Positions 15,750 through 25,746 of a stretch of DNA of 64,000 bases are shown piece after piece. The stretch lies in the NCBI GenBank assembly GCA_016235445.1, contig JACRLB010000002.1:124001-188000 (forward strand). Reading direction: 5' to 3'. Positions within the stretch are counted from its first letter, which is position 1; each line of letters opens with the position of its first letter. Below the pieces are notes generated by a model. It was not told where the DNA came from and searched no databases. It was given only the letters and a program-made list of their open reading frames with translations. A program made the translations under genes and the position numbers. Source of the DNA: Chloroflexota bacterium (lineage in GTDB: Bacteria > Chloroflexota > Anaerolineae > Anaerolineales > Villigracilaceae).

Positions 15750-16805
15750 ATGTCTCAAATCCCCGTAGCCATTCTCGGCGCGACAGGTTCTGTCGGTCAG
15801 CGATTTATTTCGTTGCTGGATAATCATCCGTGGTTCAAGGTGGTGGCGCTCGCCGCATCTGACCGCTCGGTTGGACAGCTTTATTCAAAAGCCACGCGCT
15901 GGGTGTTGGATGACCCCATGCCAGCCTATGCCCGCGATATGGTTATCGTCCCAGCCAACACAGATGCGGTGCAGGCGAAGATCGTCTTCTCTGCCCTGCA
16001 CACTGAAATTGCAAACGAACTCGAACCAGAGTTTGCAAAAGCAGGCGCGGCTGTGTGTTCGAATGCGTCATCGTATCGGCGCGGTGAGGATGTGCCACTG
16101 CTTTTGCCAGAGATCAACGCGGAGCATATTCAACTGGTGAAGCAACAGCGCAAGAATCACGGCTGGAGCGGGTGCATTGTCACGAATCCCAATTGCACGA
16201 GCACGGGCATCACAATTGCGCTCAAAGCATTGGATGAAGCCTTCGGCGTGAAAAAAGTGTTCATGGTTTCTTTGCAGGCGCTTTCGGGCGCGGGGTATCC
16301 TGGCGTGCCATCGCTCGACATCATGGACAACATCATCCCCAATGTGGGCAATGGCGGCGAAGAAGAAAAAGTGGAATGGGAACCGCGCAAGATGCTCGGC
16401 AAATTCAATGAAAATAAAATTGATATGGCAGACATCACATTCAGCGCGCACACAAATCGCGTGGCGGTGATCGATGGTCACACCGTCTGCGCAAGCGTGG
16501 CATTGGATAAACCCGTTGAGCCAGACACTGCCATTCAAGCCCTGCGCGACTACGCGGCAAAACCGTCAGCGAGGAATCTGCCTTCGACGCCCAAACCAGT
16601 TATCGAGGTTAAGGATGAGGCGGACAGGCCCCAGCCAAGACTCGACCGATTAACAGGAAAAGGCATGTCGACAGTGATCGGCCGCGTGAGGCGCGATCCA
16701 ATCCTTGATCTTAAATTTGTTGTGCTTTCACACAACACGATTCGCGGGGCGGCAGGCGCATCCATTTACAATGCAGAGTTGTTGGTGAATGAAGGGTTGT
16801 TGTAA
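15750..16805 (+). CDS. asd: Aspartate-semialdehyde dehydrogenase
   Basis: A 351-aa NADPH-dependent enzyme that reduces aspartyl phosphate to the semialdehyde, the step after aspartokinase. The Rossmann motif GATGSVGQRF is at 10-19. The catalytic Cys lies in TNPNCTSTG near 150, and the substrate His region is in SAHTNRVAVIDGHTV. Length and motifs fit the archaeal/fungal-type branch. AAGGAG lies 5 bases before the ATG. It is probably cotranscribed with aspartokinase across a 135-bp repeat-bearing gap and so shares the threonine attenuator. Confidence 0.93.
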   Translation: MSQIPVAILGATGSVGQRFISLLDNHPWFKVVALAASDRSVGQLYSKATRWVLDDPMPAYARDMVIVPANTDAVQAKIVFSALHTEIANELEPEFAKAGAAVCSNASSYRRGEDVPLLLPEINAEHIQLVKQQRKNHGWSGCIVTNPNCTSTGITIALKALDEAFGVKKVFMVSLQALSGAGYPGVPSLDIMDNIIPNVGNGGEEEKVEWEPRKMLGKFNENKIDMADITFSAHTNRVAVIDGHTVCASVALDKPVEPDTAIQALRDYAAKPSARNLPSTPKPVIEVKDEADRPQPRLDRLTGKGMSTVIGRVRRDPILDLKFVVLSHNTIRGAAGASIYNAELLVNEGLL

Positions 16806-16807
16806 AA

Positions 16808-16832
16808 CGTACGCAAGATAATCTTGCGGTAC
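16808..16832. repeat. Short palindrome GTACGCAAGAT/ATCTTGCGGTAC
   Basis: Near-perfect palindrome just after the asd stop; member of the GTAC-GCAAG family. Confidence 0.6.
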
Positions 16833-16839
16833 AAATTGC

Positions 16840-16869
16840 TTGACAAATTTCAACCCGCCATGATATAAA
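16840..16869 (+). promoter_or_regulatory. Promoter of the SAM riboswitch transcript
   Basis: TTGACA at 16840-16845 and TATAAA at 16864-16869 with an 18-bp spacer, about 20 bp before the aptamer. Confidence 0.7.
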
Positions 16870-16887
16870 CCGCGAAATTAAATATTC

Positions 16888-17010
16888 GCTCTTATCCAGA
16901 GAGGCTGAGGGACCGACCCTTTGAAGCTTCGGCAACCAGACGATAGTTATGGTGCCAAATTCGGCAAATAGGAATGGCGTTAGTCATTCATATCTGGAAG
17001 ATGAGAGGAC
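16888..17010 (+). ncRNA. SAM-I (S-box) riboswitch aptamer
   Basis: The sequence has the S-box signature in order: CTTATCCAGAGAGGC, TGAGGGACCGACCCT, GAAGCTTCGGCAACC, GGTGCCAAATTC and GATGAGAGG. The first CTCTTATC pairs with the last GATGAGAG to close P1. A terminator follows 13 bases later. In the known mechanism, SAM binding stabilises P1 and lets the terminator form, so metY and metA are made when SAM is low. Confidence 0.93.
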
Positions 17011-17022
17011 GGTATCGTATGT

Positions 17023-17057
17023 ACCTCTTCTTGTACTTTCAGAAGAGGTTGTTTTTT
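17023..17057 (+). terminator. SAM riboswitch expression-platform terminator
   Basis: ACCTCTTCT at 17023-17031 pairs with AGAAGAGGT at 17041-17049, followed by TGTTTTTT. Confidence 0.85.
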
Positions 17058-17058
17058 G

Positions 17059-17130
17059 CCCTCATCCCCGACCCTTCCCCCGAAGGGGAAGGGAGTTCCC
17101 TCTCCCTTCGGGAGAGGGCTAGGGTGAGGG
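17059..17130. repeat. C-rich double-hairpin repeat
   Basis: CCCTTCCCC/GGGGAAGGG and CTCTCCCTTCGGGAGAG hairpins framed by CCCTCAT and GGTGAGGG. Inserted between riboswitch terminator and metY; nearly the same as 41578-41653. Confidence 0.7.
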
Positions 17131-17182
17131 AAAATTTATCTCTTCTGAAGGGCGGATAAACCATATTCAAGAGGAGAGTCTC

Positions 17183-18472
<1,290 letters not shown>

Positions 18473-18487
18473 AGAAAGGATGAAGGC

Positions 18488-18540
18488 GGAAGGATGAAGG
18501 ATGAATAAAACCATCTTTCATAATTCATCCTTCATCCTTA
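18488..18540 (+). repeat. AGGATGAA tandem/inverted repeat between metY and metA
   Basis: Octamer-like AGGATGAA units face TTCATCCT units, giving a stem of about 15 bp. There is no T run, so it is more likely an mRNA hairpin than a terminator. Confidence 0.5.
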
Positions 18541-18552
18541 TCACTTCCTCCC

Positions 18553-19473
18553 ATGCCTGTAAAAATCCCCGCCACCCTGCCCGCCCGCGTCATTCTTGAA
18601 AACGAAAATGTTTTCATCATGGATGAAGAACGCGCAACGCATCAGGATATTCGTCCGCTTCAAGTGGCGATCCTGAATCTTATGCCCACCAAAATCGCAA
18701 CTGAAACTCAGCTATTGCGATTGCTCTCCAACTCCGCGCTACAGGTGGAAGTAACCTTGCTTCACACCGCCACCTACGAATCCAAAAACACCGACGCGGA
18801 TCATTTGCTCGAACATTACGTCACCTTCGATATGGTCAAAGATAAAAAATTTGACGGCCTCATCATCACAGGCGCGCCCGTTGAACAAATGCCATTCAAA
18901 GAAGTGGATTACTGGAACGAACTGACTCAGATCATGGATTGGTCTGAGACCAATGTTGAATCCAATTTCTATATTTGCTGGGGAGCGCAAGCCGCGCTAT
19001 ATCATAAATATGACATCCCCAAATATGACCTCCCCCACAAGATGTTCGGCGTCTATGAGCATCGCATCCTTTCTTCGACCGAAAGCCTGCTTCGGGGATT
19101 CGATGACATTTTCCTCGCCCCCCACTCCCGCCACACCGAGATCCGCCGCAAAGACGTGGAAAAGGTGGACGAGTTGCAAATCCTCGCCGAATCAGACGAG
19201 GCAGGCGTGTACATCGTCGGCACAAAAGATGGACGGCATCTCTTCATCACAGGCCATTCTGAATATGACCCGCTGACCCTCAAAACCGAATACGACCGCG
19301 ACATCAACAAGGGACTTCCCATTCACGTCCCGCAAAATTATTACCCAAACGACGACCCGAGCAAGACTCCCAACGTCCGCTGGCGTGGACATGCCAACCT
19401 GCTGTACTCAAACTGGCTGAATTACTATGTCTATCAGGTCACGCCGTTTGACCCGAATGAAATCCCCAAGTGA
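18553..19473 (+). CDS. metA: Homoserine O-acetyltransferase (MetA family)
   Basis: A 306-aa MetA-family enzyme activating homoserine for methionine synthesis. Catalytic residues are visible at Cys142 (YICWGAQA), His235 and Glu237 (TGHSEYDPL). Residue 111 is Glu (GAPVE). In this family Glu at this position goes with acetyl-CoA use and Gly with succinyl-CoA, so the product should be O-acetylhomoserine, matching the metY neighbour. It is probably cotranscribed with metY under the SAM-I riboswitch. Many databases would label it a succinyltransferase by homology. Confidence 0.92.
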   Translation: MPVKIPATLPARVILENENVFIMDEERATHQDIRPLQVAILNLMPTKIATETQLLRLLSNSALQVEVTLLHTATYESKNTDADHLLEHYVTFDMVKDKKFDGLIITGAPVEQMPFKEVDYWNELTQIMDWSETNVESNFYICWGAQAALYHKYDIPKYDLPHKMFGVYEHRILSSTESLLRGFDDIFLAPHSRHTEIRRKDVEKVDELQILAESDEAGVYIVGTKDGRHLFITGHSEYDPLTLKTEYDRDINKGLPIHVPQNYYPNDDPSKTPNVRWRGHANLLYSNWLNYYVYQVTPFDPNEIPK

Positions 19474-19488
19474 CTGTTTCTTATCGCC

Positions 19489-19740
19489 TTTTTTGTACAC
19501 GGAACAAACGGATTACACGGATTCGAACGGAAAGCCTTTAAAAAATCCTGGCTCATGGATAGACTCTGTGCGAAAGGCCAAACGCGAAGTACGCAAATCG
19601 GGCAAATCACGCGAATGTTTCGCACAATTCGTTGAATTCGCGACATTCGCATTAAGAATTTTGATACGATGCCAATCGCTTGCATACTCCTTACACATGA
19701 GCCAAAATCCGTATTTGTCCGTCAAATCCGTGTACAAAAA
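19489..19740. repeat. Outer inverted repeat TTTTTGTACACGGA containing a nested MITE
   Basis: Fourteen-base arms (19490-19503 and 19727-19740) are perfect inverse copies. The interior is interrupted by the 154-bp element at 19550-19703, so one repeat seems to have landed in another. The outer repeat ends 4 bp from the exonuclease stop codon. No gene is seen in 19474-19744. Confidence 0.65.
19550..19703 (-). mobile_element. MITE-like element family B, copy 1 (154 bp)
   Basis: Begins GGCTCATG and ends CATGAGCC. It is ~90% identical, in inverse orientation, to 61226-61379, and both copies are exactly 154 bp. Flanks read AAAATCCT on the left and AAAATCCG on the right, an 8-bp target duplication with one mismatch. 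It has no coding capacity. Confidence 0.8.
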
Positions 19741-19744
19741 TAAT

Positions 19745-20614
19745 CTATCGCCAGCGCGTAACCCGCTCAGGAATACGCTCATCCCCCAACTCATGGCATA
19801 TCTTCCTCAAGCGTGGATGCGCCCCTGCCCACTTTAGATCATTGAGCGTTTCCTTGAGCGGCACATCCGTGCGCAGAGTGGATAGTTCACGAAACAACAA
19901 AGCGTCTTTATAGTTTTGTTGAAGATTTCCGAGCAGGGTCGTCGCCCGCCCAAGACCCAAGCCCAGTTGATTCGGATCATTCGGAATCGACTCGATATGT
20001 TTGTATTTCGCCAACACTGTCGCAGTTGACTTTTCTCCCCACCCCTGAATTCCAGGATAACCATCCGCCGAGTCGCCAACCAGCGCAAGAAAATCGGGAA
20101 TGGATTCGGGAGAGACGCCGAATTTTTCGGTCACGCCTTGCTCGTTCAAGATGATCTCGCGGCGCCGATCCCAACAGACGACGCGGTCGCCATCCACCAT
20201 CTGGGTCAGGTCTTTATCCACCGAACAAATAACAATCTGCTCCACCGACTTGACTTTCTTGAACTTCGTCACCGCCGCGGCAATCGCATCATCCGCTTCG
20301 AACTTGACCATCGGCCAGACCACCAGCCCCAAAGCAGACACGAGTTTTTCAGCCAGTGGAAATTGATTCAAAATGACAGGGTCAACACCTGCGCTCGATT
20401 TATATCCTTTATACATCTTGTTGCGAAACGACTCGATCACATGATCAAATGCAACCGCGACGTGAGTCACTGCGGGGTCAGACAACAACAACATCAAGCT
20501 CCGCACAAGCCCCAGCGATGCACCGATCTCCATGCCATCCAGAGATTTTTTCGGAGGCGCGCCGAAGTGACTGCGGAATAATTCGTAGGTACCGTCTACA
20601 AGATGTATCTTCAT
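19745..20614 (-). CDS. 5'-3' exonuclease/flap endonuclease (PolA N-domain like)
   Basis: A 289-aa protein of the FEN/5'-3' exonuclease family, removing flaps or RNA primers. The N-terminus IHLVDGTYELFRSHF carries the first metal ligand. KFEADDAIAAA near 108 and CSVDKDLTQMV near 133 supply the acidic cluster. The helix-3-turn-helix DNA-binding motif follows (FLALVGDSADGYPGIQGWGEKSTATVL). There is no polymerase domain, so it is a stand-alone nuclease like ExoIX/Xni. ATG 20614 is preceded by GGGAGAAAAA; four residues upstream start from TTG and are ignored. Confidence 0.88.
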   Translation of the reverse strand: MKIHLVDGTYELFRSHFGAPPKKSLDGMEIGASLGLVRSLMLLLSDPAVTHVAVAFDHVIESFRNKMYKGYKSSAGVDPVILNQFPLAEKLVSALGLVVWPMVKFEADDAIAAAVTKFKKVKSVEQIVICSVDKDLTQMVDGDRVVCWDRRREIILNEQGVTEKFGVSPESIPDFLALVGDSADGYPGIQGWGEKSTATVLAKYKHIESIPNDPNQLGLGLGRATTLLGNLQQNYKDALLFRELSTLRTDVPLKETLNDLKWAGAHPRLRKICHELGDERIPERVTRWR

Positions 20615-20632
20615 TTTTTCTCCCAACTTTGG

Positions 20633-20929
20633 CTAACCGCCCGCCATGGCCCCAACGATCCGAAATGGTTCGCTCGCCGCCGCCACTGCATCGGGCAAAG
20701 GAGTATCCAATGGGTCAAGTGACATATCCTGACCACAGGCAAAGAAGCGAATGAAGTCGCGGCGTTGACCTGTAACATAGTCACGGATTGTCCCGCGCAA
20801 CATTGGATATTGAGTCTCAAGCGCATCGATGACCAAACTGAGAGTTGCCACTCCTTCGATCTGAATTTCAACCTCCCTGCCGACTCGTGCCAGAGTCTGC
20901 AAATGATACGGAAGCTGGACTCGGATCAT
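20633..20929 (-). CDS. MoaD/ThiS-like ubiquitin-fold protein
   Basis: A 98-aa beta-grasp protein ending in Ala-Gly-Gly (VGAMAGG), the C-terminus required in MoaD and ThiS for thiocarboxylate or conjugate formation. The middle [19 protein letters not shown]-like segment fits the family helix. Its start overlaps the stop of the BNR-repeat gene as ATGA, so the two are translationally coupled. No molybdopterin or thiamin gene is nearby, so a role as sulfur carrier or protein modifier remains open. ATG 20929 is chosen from this overlap. Confidence 0.8.
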   Translation of the reverse strand: MIRVQLPYHLQTLARVGREVEIQIEGVATLSLVIDALETQYPMLRGTIRDYVTGQRRDFIRFFACGQDMSLDPLDTPLPDAVAAASEPFRIVGAMAGG

Positions 20930-22038
20930 GGCAGGGTTTGAACTTCTACAGACAAGACAGCAGGCAGATTGCTGGCGATGGGCATCCAACTGTCGCCCGA
21001 ATCAGATGAAGCGTAAACTTGTCCACCGGTGGTGCCGAAATAAATCCCGCATGAATCGAGTGTATCCACGGCGAGGGCGCTTCGCAAAACATTAACGTAA
21101 CAATCACTTTGCGGCAACCCATTCGTCAACGCTTCCCACTCGTTTCCACCTCTGCGACTGCGATAAACGCGCAATTTTCCATCTGGCGGAAAATGCTCCG
21201 AGTCACTTTTAATTGGGACTACATAAATGGTGTTTGGTTCATGTGCATGAACCGCAATCGGAAAGCCAAAGTCGCTTGGCAGGTTGCCGCTGACTTCACT
21301 CCATGAATCACCGGCATTGTCACTGCGCATTACATCCCAATGTTTTTGCATGAACAACACGTTTGGATTCGAAGGATGCATCGCAAGGTTATGCACGCAA
21401 TGCCCAACCTCGGCGCTCGTATCAGGAAGTTCACCCGACCCAAGCCCTTGATTGATTGGCTTCCACATTTGGCCGCCATCCTCGGTGCGGAACGCACCCG
21501 CGGCAGAGATCGCAATAAAAATACGCTGTGGGTTGACTGGGTCGAGGATGATCGTGTGCAGGCACATCCCGCCAGCGCCCGGCTGCCAAAGATGCCCCTT
21601 TGCTTCACGCAGCCCAGCCAGTTCATTCCAAGTCTGCCCGCCATCGGTCGAGCGGAACATGGCGGCATCCTCAACCCCGGCATACACTGTGTCCGGGTCG
21701 GTCAAAGATGGTTCGAGTCGCCAGACCCGTTTGAACTCCCATGGATGCTGTGTGCCGTCATACCATAGGTGAGTACCGGGAACACCTTCATAGATAAATT
21801 TATTACCCACAGGTTCCCAGGTCTTGCCGCCATCATCCGAGCGCTGGATCATCTGCCCGAACCAGCCAGTGGATTGCGACGCATACAACCGATTTGGGTT
21901 CCTGGAAGACCCATTCATATGATAAACCTCCCATCCGGCAAAAAGGGGCTCGCTAACCTTCCACTTCTTGCGTTTCGAATCCGATGTCAGAATGAATGCA
22001 CCCTTGTGTGTGCCAACCAAAACTCTTACACTGCTCAT
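20926..22038 (-). CDS. BNR/sialidase-like beta-propeller protein
   Basis: A 370-aa protein with five Asp-box type motifs spaced along the chain: RSDDGGKTW (66-74), RSTDGGQTW (129-137), RTEDGGQMW (184-192), RSDNAGDSW (~242) and ASSDSGDSW (~345). This predicts a sialidase/YCF48-like propeller. It lacks a signal peptide and the arginine triad of true sialidases is not evident, so I would not call it a glycosidase. It is the first gene of a pair with the MoaD-like protein. GGAGATG before ATG 22038 fixes the start. Confidence 0.82.
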   Translation of the reverse strand: MSSVRVLVGTHKGAFILTSDSKRKKWKVSEPLFAGWEVYHMNGSSRNPNRLYASQSTGWFGQMIQRSDDGGKTWEPVGNKFIYEGVPGTHLWYDGTQHPWEFKRVWRLEPSLTDPDTVYAGVEDAAMFRSTDGGQTWNELAGLREAKGHLWQPGAGGMCLHTIILDPVNPQRIFIAISAAGAFRTEDGGQMWKPINQGLGSGELPDTSAEVGHCVHNLAMHPSNPNVLFMQKHWDVMRSDNAGDSWSEVSGNLPSDFGFPIAVHAHEPNTIYVVPIKSDSEHFPPDGKLRVYRSRRGGNEWEALTNGLPQSDCYVNVLRSALAVDTLDSCGIYFGTTGGQVYASSDSGDSWMPIASNLPAVLSVEVQTLP

Positions 22039-22082
22039 GTTCATCTCCTTTTTTCTAAAAAAACGGCGGGGGAAGGTTTCCT

Positions 22083-22631
22083 TTATTTTTTCCAAACAGT
22101 TGCATATTTCTTTTTATTCTTCAGATCCTTTTCAGACTCGATCAATGCCAGCGCTTTTTCCCGAATGGCTTCATCTTTGACTTTGTTATATACATTGCGC
22201 ATGGAAACCAAAATATCATAGCGAATCAACCCGCTGTTCTTTTCCTTTATGCATTCCTTGAACCGCCCAGACATGCCTTCTACATACAACTTTTGATGTT
22301 TATGGCTCACAACACCCACATTCCACAACGCCTGCATACAATGCCGCGCGGTGACAAAGCGTTCATCCTTTGTCACGTCCAACAATTTATCAAAGTCTTT
22401 GAAGATTCTACCCTTCGGGTCGCTCTTTGCCAGATGCGTCAGAATTTGCGATGCAATCGCGCGGACGTGGTTATCCTTGTGCGCCAGCCCTTCCACAATT
22501 TCATCCCACGCTTCGTACGCCCAATCTACGGGTTTCTCAGTTTCTTTCATCAGATAATCATAGGCTTTGAATTGCGTCTCTCCATCGTCAGCGCGGATGT
22601 TATCCAGGTGTATGCGAATGGTTTTGTTCAT
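22083..22631 (-). CDS. HEAT-like repeat protein
   Basis: A 182-aa soluble, helix-rich protein. Segments such as [30 protein letters not shown] and [15 protein letters not shown] are HEAT-like repeats, used for protein binding. The C-terminus is Lys-rich. I do not recognise a specific family function. It is the first of a run of small minus-strand genes (DUF1801, VOC) that are common in environmental bacteria and lack assigned pathways. Confidence 0.7.
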   Translation of the reverse strand: MNKTIRIHLDNIRADDGETQFKAYDYLMKETEKPVDWAYEAWDEIVEGLAHKDNHVRAIASQILTHLAKSDPKGRIFKDFDKLLDVTKDERFVTARHCMQALWNVGVVSHKHQKLYVEGMSGRFKECIKEKNSGLIRYDILVSMRNVYNKVKDEAIREKALALIESEKDLKNKKKYATVWKK

Positions 22632-22675
22632 AAGAGACTCCTATAAATAACTCGGGTGACTGCCACCTTTGACTA

Positions 22676-23077
22676 TTATTTCTTCTTTCCTGCCTTATTA
22701 AATTCAACCGCTTGCAAAATCAATTCCTTCAGCGCGGCTTCGTCAATTTTTGAGTCTTCAGCAAAGTCAACGCCACGGCTGGTTTTTGCTTCCAAACCTG
22801 CATTGAACAATTTTTTCGAGTCTTTCAAAGATGCGCCTTTGAAGAAGTTGAGCTTCACATGCTCTTTGAACACGCCGCCCGCGACCACATTTCCCTTGCA
22901 AACCCAAACGGGTGTTTCCCATTTCCAATCTTCGGTCAGGTCGGGTGACGCTTCCAGTACCAGTTTACGCAAGCGGGCAAGCAGTTTGCCGCGCCAATCT
23001 GTGAGGTCTTTGATAAATTTGTCGATCTCCTGCGCTGGGGCAAGGGATTGCCTGGCCTCCAAAAGTTGTTGTGTCAT
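22676..23077 (-). CDS. DUF1801 domain protein
   Basis: A 133-aa small protein matching the DUF1801 (YdhG-like) pattern: an N-terminal helical pair, then TEDWKWETPVWVCKGNVVAGGVFKEHVKLNFFKGASL, and a C-terminal helix with DEAALKELILQAVEFNK. The fold family has suggested links to iron handling in some members, but no secure function. GGAGAGATTT lies ahead of the ATG. Confidence 0.85.
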   Translation of the reverse strand: MTQQLLEARQSLAPAQEIDKFIKDLTDWRGKLLARLRKLVLEASPDLTEDWKWETPVWVCKGNVVAGGVFKEHVKLNFFKGASLKDSKKLFNAGLEAKTSRGVDFAEDSKIDEAALKELILQAVEFNKAGKKK

Positions 23078-23182
23078 AAATCTCTCCTCTGAAACCTCTG
23101 CCGAATATTAACGCAAAGGGTGGGCAAAAGCCAAGTTTTACCCACCCATGAAAACGCATCGTTTGAAGCGGTCAAGGCAAAA

Positions 23183-23653
23183 TCAGCTCTCACTAACCGC
23201 TTTCTTCACAAGTGTGCTGATTCGCGCCTCTTCGGCGGCGGTCAACTTCATCAGCGCGAAGGAGTTCGCCCACATGTTGCCTTCATCGAGATTCGCATCA
23301 TGCTGGAAGCCGAACGTGGCATACCTCGTGTTGAACTTACCCGCCGCCTGAAAGAAGCAAATGACCTTTCCATCTGCGTTGGCATACGCAGGCATCCCAT
23401 ACCAGGTCTTCGGCATGAGACTCGGCGCGGCGGCTGTGACGATTTCATGCAGGCGCTTCGCCATGGAGCGATCTGGTTCTTTCATTGCACCGATTGCCGC
23501 AAGAATGGCTTTTTCACCTTCCGCCCTGTCCTTGCCTGCACGCGCTTCTGCCTTCATCTCCTGGGCGCGAGCCTTCATTGCGGCTTTTTCTTCGGCTGTA
23601 AATCCTTCACCTGATGTCTTGGTGGACTTTTTCGTATCTGTCTTTGGACTCAT
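23183..23653 (-). CDS. DUF1801-like protein with Lys/Ala-rich N-terminus
   Basis: A 156-aa protein. Residues 1-45 are Lys/Glu/Ala-rich and probably helical or disordered. From about 55 it shows a DUF1801-like core ([46 protein letters not shown]). Function is not established. AAGGAGATTTCC is a strong ribosome-binding site for the ATG at 23653. It is one of three such genes within 2.1 kb. Confidence 0.78.
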   Translation of the reverse strand: MSPKTDTKKSTKTSGEGFTAEEKAAMKARAQEMKAEARAGKDRAEGEKAILAAIGAMKEPDRSMAKRLHEIVTAAAPSLMPKTWYGMPAYANADGKVICFFQAAGKFNTRYATFGFQHDANLDEGNMWANSFALMKLTAAEEARISTLVKKAVSES

Positions 23654-23744
23654 GGAAATCTCCTTAAATTGATTGAACTATCCTCGAAGCCAGTCTTGGC
23701 CGCCCTTTTGGGCGGTCAAGAAAAGCATTATCTGAATTACTTTC

Positions 23745-23875
23745 CTACCCACCTGACAGTTTTAAAAATGGGACGCAGATAAACGCAGATTTTTTGAAAA
23801 ACAAGAGCAACACGGTTTAAATCAGCGTTTTCAGCGTTCATCTGCGTCCAAAAAATCAAAGTGTCAGGTGGCTAG
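23745..23875. mobile_element. MITE-like element family A, copy 1 (131 bp)
   Basis: The ends CTACCCACCTGACAG and CTGTCAGGTGGCTAG-like are terminal inverted repeats with two mismatches. TTACTTTC stands directly on both sides, a perfect 8-bp target duplication. The interior has GGACGCAGATAAACGCAGAT facing ATCTGCGTCC. A second copy is at 28390-28528. The right-hand duplication includes the stop codon of the VOC gene. Confidence 0.88.
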
Positions 23876-24334
23876 TTACTTTCCATCATACGCCTTTTGT
23901 AGATCGGCAACAATGATCTTCTGCATTTTCAACATGGCCTGCATCACCCACTGAGATTTATCAGGGTCGGGGTCGCCCATCAACTCGCCCAACTGCTTCG
24001 GGATGATCTGCCACGACAAACCGTACTTGTCCTTGAGCCACCCGCACATACTTTCCTCTCCCCCGTCCGAGATGAGCTTCGACCACAGTTCATCCACCTC
24101 AGCCTGATTTTCGCAATTGACAAACATCGAGATCGACTCGTTGAACTTGAATTGCGGTCCTGCGTTCAAGCCCATGAATTCCTGCCCATCCAATTCAAAG
24201 GAGACGGAGAACGCCCTGCCATCGGGTCCGCGCGAAACGCCGCCGACCTTCGAATTCTTGAACAGCGAGACGTAAAAATTCATCGCCTCTTCAGCCTGGG
24301 TATCGAACCACAAAAACGGAGTGATCTTTTTCAT
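23876..24334 (-). CDS. VOC family (PhnB-like) protein
   Basis: A 152-aa protein of the vicinal-oxygen-chelate superfamily, PhnB/3-demethylubiquinone-methyltransferase-like group. It starts with ITPFLWFDTQAEEAMNFYVSLFKNSKV and has FELDGQEFMGLNAGP, CGWLKDKYGLSWQIIP and a late MLKMQKI helix. Members are mostly uncharacterised. The TAA stop lies inside the target duplication of the adjacent MITE, so the insertion hit the very end of the gene and kept the protein intact. Confidence 0.88.
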   Translation of the reverse strand: MKKITPFLWFDTQAEEAMNFYVSLFKNSKVGGVSRGPDGRAFSVSFELDGQEFMGLNAGPQFKFNESISMFVNCENQAEVDELWSKLISDGGEESMCGWLKDKYGLSWQIIPKQLGELMGDPDPDKSQWVMQAMLKMQKIIVADLQKAYDGK

Positions 24335-24352
24335 TTCTAAATTCTCCTTTTA

Positions 24353-24736
24353 TTATTTACTTTTCGCCTTGGCATCTTTCAGATTTTCCGCAATCCTGAA
24401 CTTAACAACCTTCTTGATCAATTGGATGGGCATCGGCTTATCCAACGGAAACTTGAGCGAACTCTTAGCCGAGCGATACGGCTCGATCTGCTTTTGAAAC
24501 GCCTCACGCTTCGCGCCCGCCGGAATAGGATACATTCCAATGTGATTCTTCCACGCTGAAAAATGGATGAAATACCTGCCATTCACCTTGAAAGCGGGCA
24601 TCTTATAACTGATGTGTTCCTCTGCGTCAGGGACAAGAGCTTTAATCGCCGCGCGAATTTCCTGCAATGCCTTTTGCGTCTCTTCAGGAAACCCCGCAAT
24701 ATACTCATCCATCGAATAAAAATCAGCTTTACCCAT
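24353..24736 (-). CDS. DUF1801 domain protein (YdhG-like)
   Basis: A 127-aa protein with the DUF1801 layout: YIAGFPEETQKALQEIRAAIKALVPDAEEHISYKMPAFKVNGRYFIHFSAWKNHIGMYP, then a C-terminal LKFPLDKPMPIQLIKKVV segment. This subgroup is annotated as putative iron chaperone in some genomes; evidence is thin. AGGAGC upstream of ATG 24736 decides the start over an in-frame codon 10 residues earlier. Confidence 0.85.
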   Translation of the reverse strand: MGKADFYSMDEYIAGFPEETQKALQEIRAAIKALVPDAEEHISYKMPAFKVNGRYFIHFSAWKNHIGMYPIPAGAKREAFQKQIEPYRSAKSSLKFPLDKPMPIQLIKKVVKFRIAENLKDAKAKSK

Positions 24737-24830
24737 CCATGCTCCTCTTGCACTTTCCTTACTCAAATTATTACTTCCTCAAAAAGCGACCATTCTTATC
24801 GTATTTTAGAACTCATGTTCTGTTTTGTCA

Positions 24831-24866
24831 ATAAAAAAATCTGCCTTAAACTTCAGGCAGATTTCT
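24831..24866 (-). terminator. Terminator downstream of prephenate dehydratase
   Basis: AAATCTGCCT (24837-24846) faces AGGCAGATTT (24855-24864), with a T run on the minus-strand transcript. Confidence 0.75.
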
Positions 24867-24876
24867 CAAAAGTGCG

Positions 24877-25686
24877 CTACTTAAACTTCGGGTACGACCC
24901 CAGCACCCTCAGCATCAACGCATATTCTCCCAAATGATCGAGCGCCCGCTTGGATGTCTCATCATCCACCGAGCCGATAAAATCAATATAAAAAAGATAT
25001 TCCCACGGCTTGCCCTGCAACGGGCGCGATTCGATTTTTGTCAGGTCAATATCACGGAGAGCAAACACGCTCAACGCTTTGAACAATGCCCCTGGCTGAT
25101 TTTTCAACGTAAACACGATGGAGGTCTTCGCCTCTTCCTTCGGGACAGTTGATTCACGTCTGACAGCGAGAAAACGCGTGTAGTTTTCCGCGTTATCCTC
25201 GATGCCTTCCTCCAGAATTTGCATTCCGTATAACTCAGCCGCCCGCTTCGACGCAATGGCCGCCACATCCCGCGCCCCCGACTCTTTGAGCATCTTCACG
25301 CTCCCCGCCGTGTCGTAGACCTGCTCCGCTTTGATTCCAAGATTCCGCAAATACCCCGCACACTGCCCCAACGCCTGCGGATGACTGATGGCTTTCTTGA
25401 TATCTTCTTTTTTCACATCTGGGTTTGCGATCAAACAATGCTGAACGCGCAAAAGATACTCCCCCACGATATGCAGGTCATGCCGCAGGAGCAGATCGTA
25501 ATTCTGGTGTATGCTCCCCGCCAATGAATTTTCAATCGGAGCCAGCGCCGCATCGCTTTGGCCTGACACAACCGAATCAAACATCGCATCGAATGATTCG
25601 CACGGGACAGTTTCCACATTCCCGAAATAATTAAATACAGCCTGCTCACTATACGCGCCAGGTTCGCCCTGGAAAGATACTTTCAT
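24877..25686 (-). CDS. pheA: Prephenate dehydratase
   Basis: A 269-aa monofunctional enzyme converting prephenate to phenylpyruvate in phenylalanine synthesis. The catalytic domain opens with VSFQGEPGAYSE and has APIENSLAGSI near 57 and the conserved NYTRFLAV near 168. A C-terminal ACT domain (about 185-265) carries NQPGALFKALSVFA and ESRPLQGKPWEYLFYID, the phenylalanine-sensing ESRP motif. No chorismate mutase domain is present. The upstream aminotransferase may complete the route by transaminating phenylpyruvate (inference). Confidence 0.92.
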   Translation of the reverse strand: MKVSFQGEPGAYSEQAVFNYFGNVETVPCESFDAMFDSVVSGQSDAALAPIENSLAGSIHQNYDLLLRHDLHIVGEYLLRVQHCLIANPDVKKEDIKKAISHPQALGQCAGYLRNLGIKAEQVYDTAGSVKMLKESGARDVAAIASKRAAELYGMQILEEGIEDNAENYTRFLAVRRESTVPKEEAKTSIVFTLKNQPGALFKALSVFALRDIDLTKIESRPLQGKPWEYLFYIDFIGSVDDETSKRALDHLGEYALMLRVLGSYPKFK

Positions 25687-25746
25687 TGAAACTCCTTTTT
25701 GAATTAAATATTAGTAATTCTCCAATCTCCAATCTCTAATCTCCAA

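Noticed and set aside
20926-22038. True sialidase
   Set aside because: Asp boxes occur, but the arginine triad and catalytic Tyr/Glu pattern are not evident and there is no export signal; Asp boxes alone are common in YCF48-like propellers.
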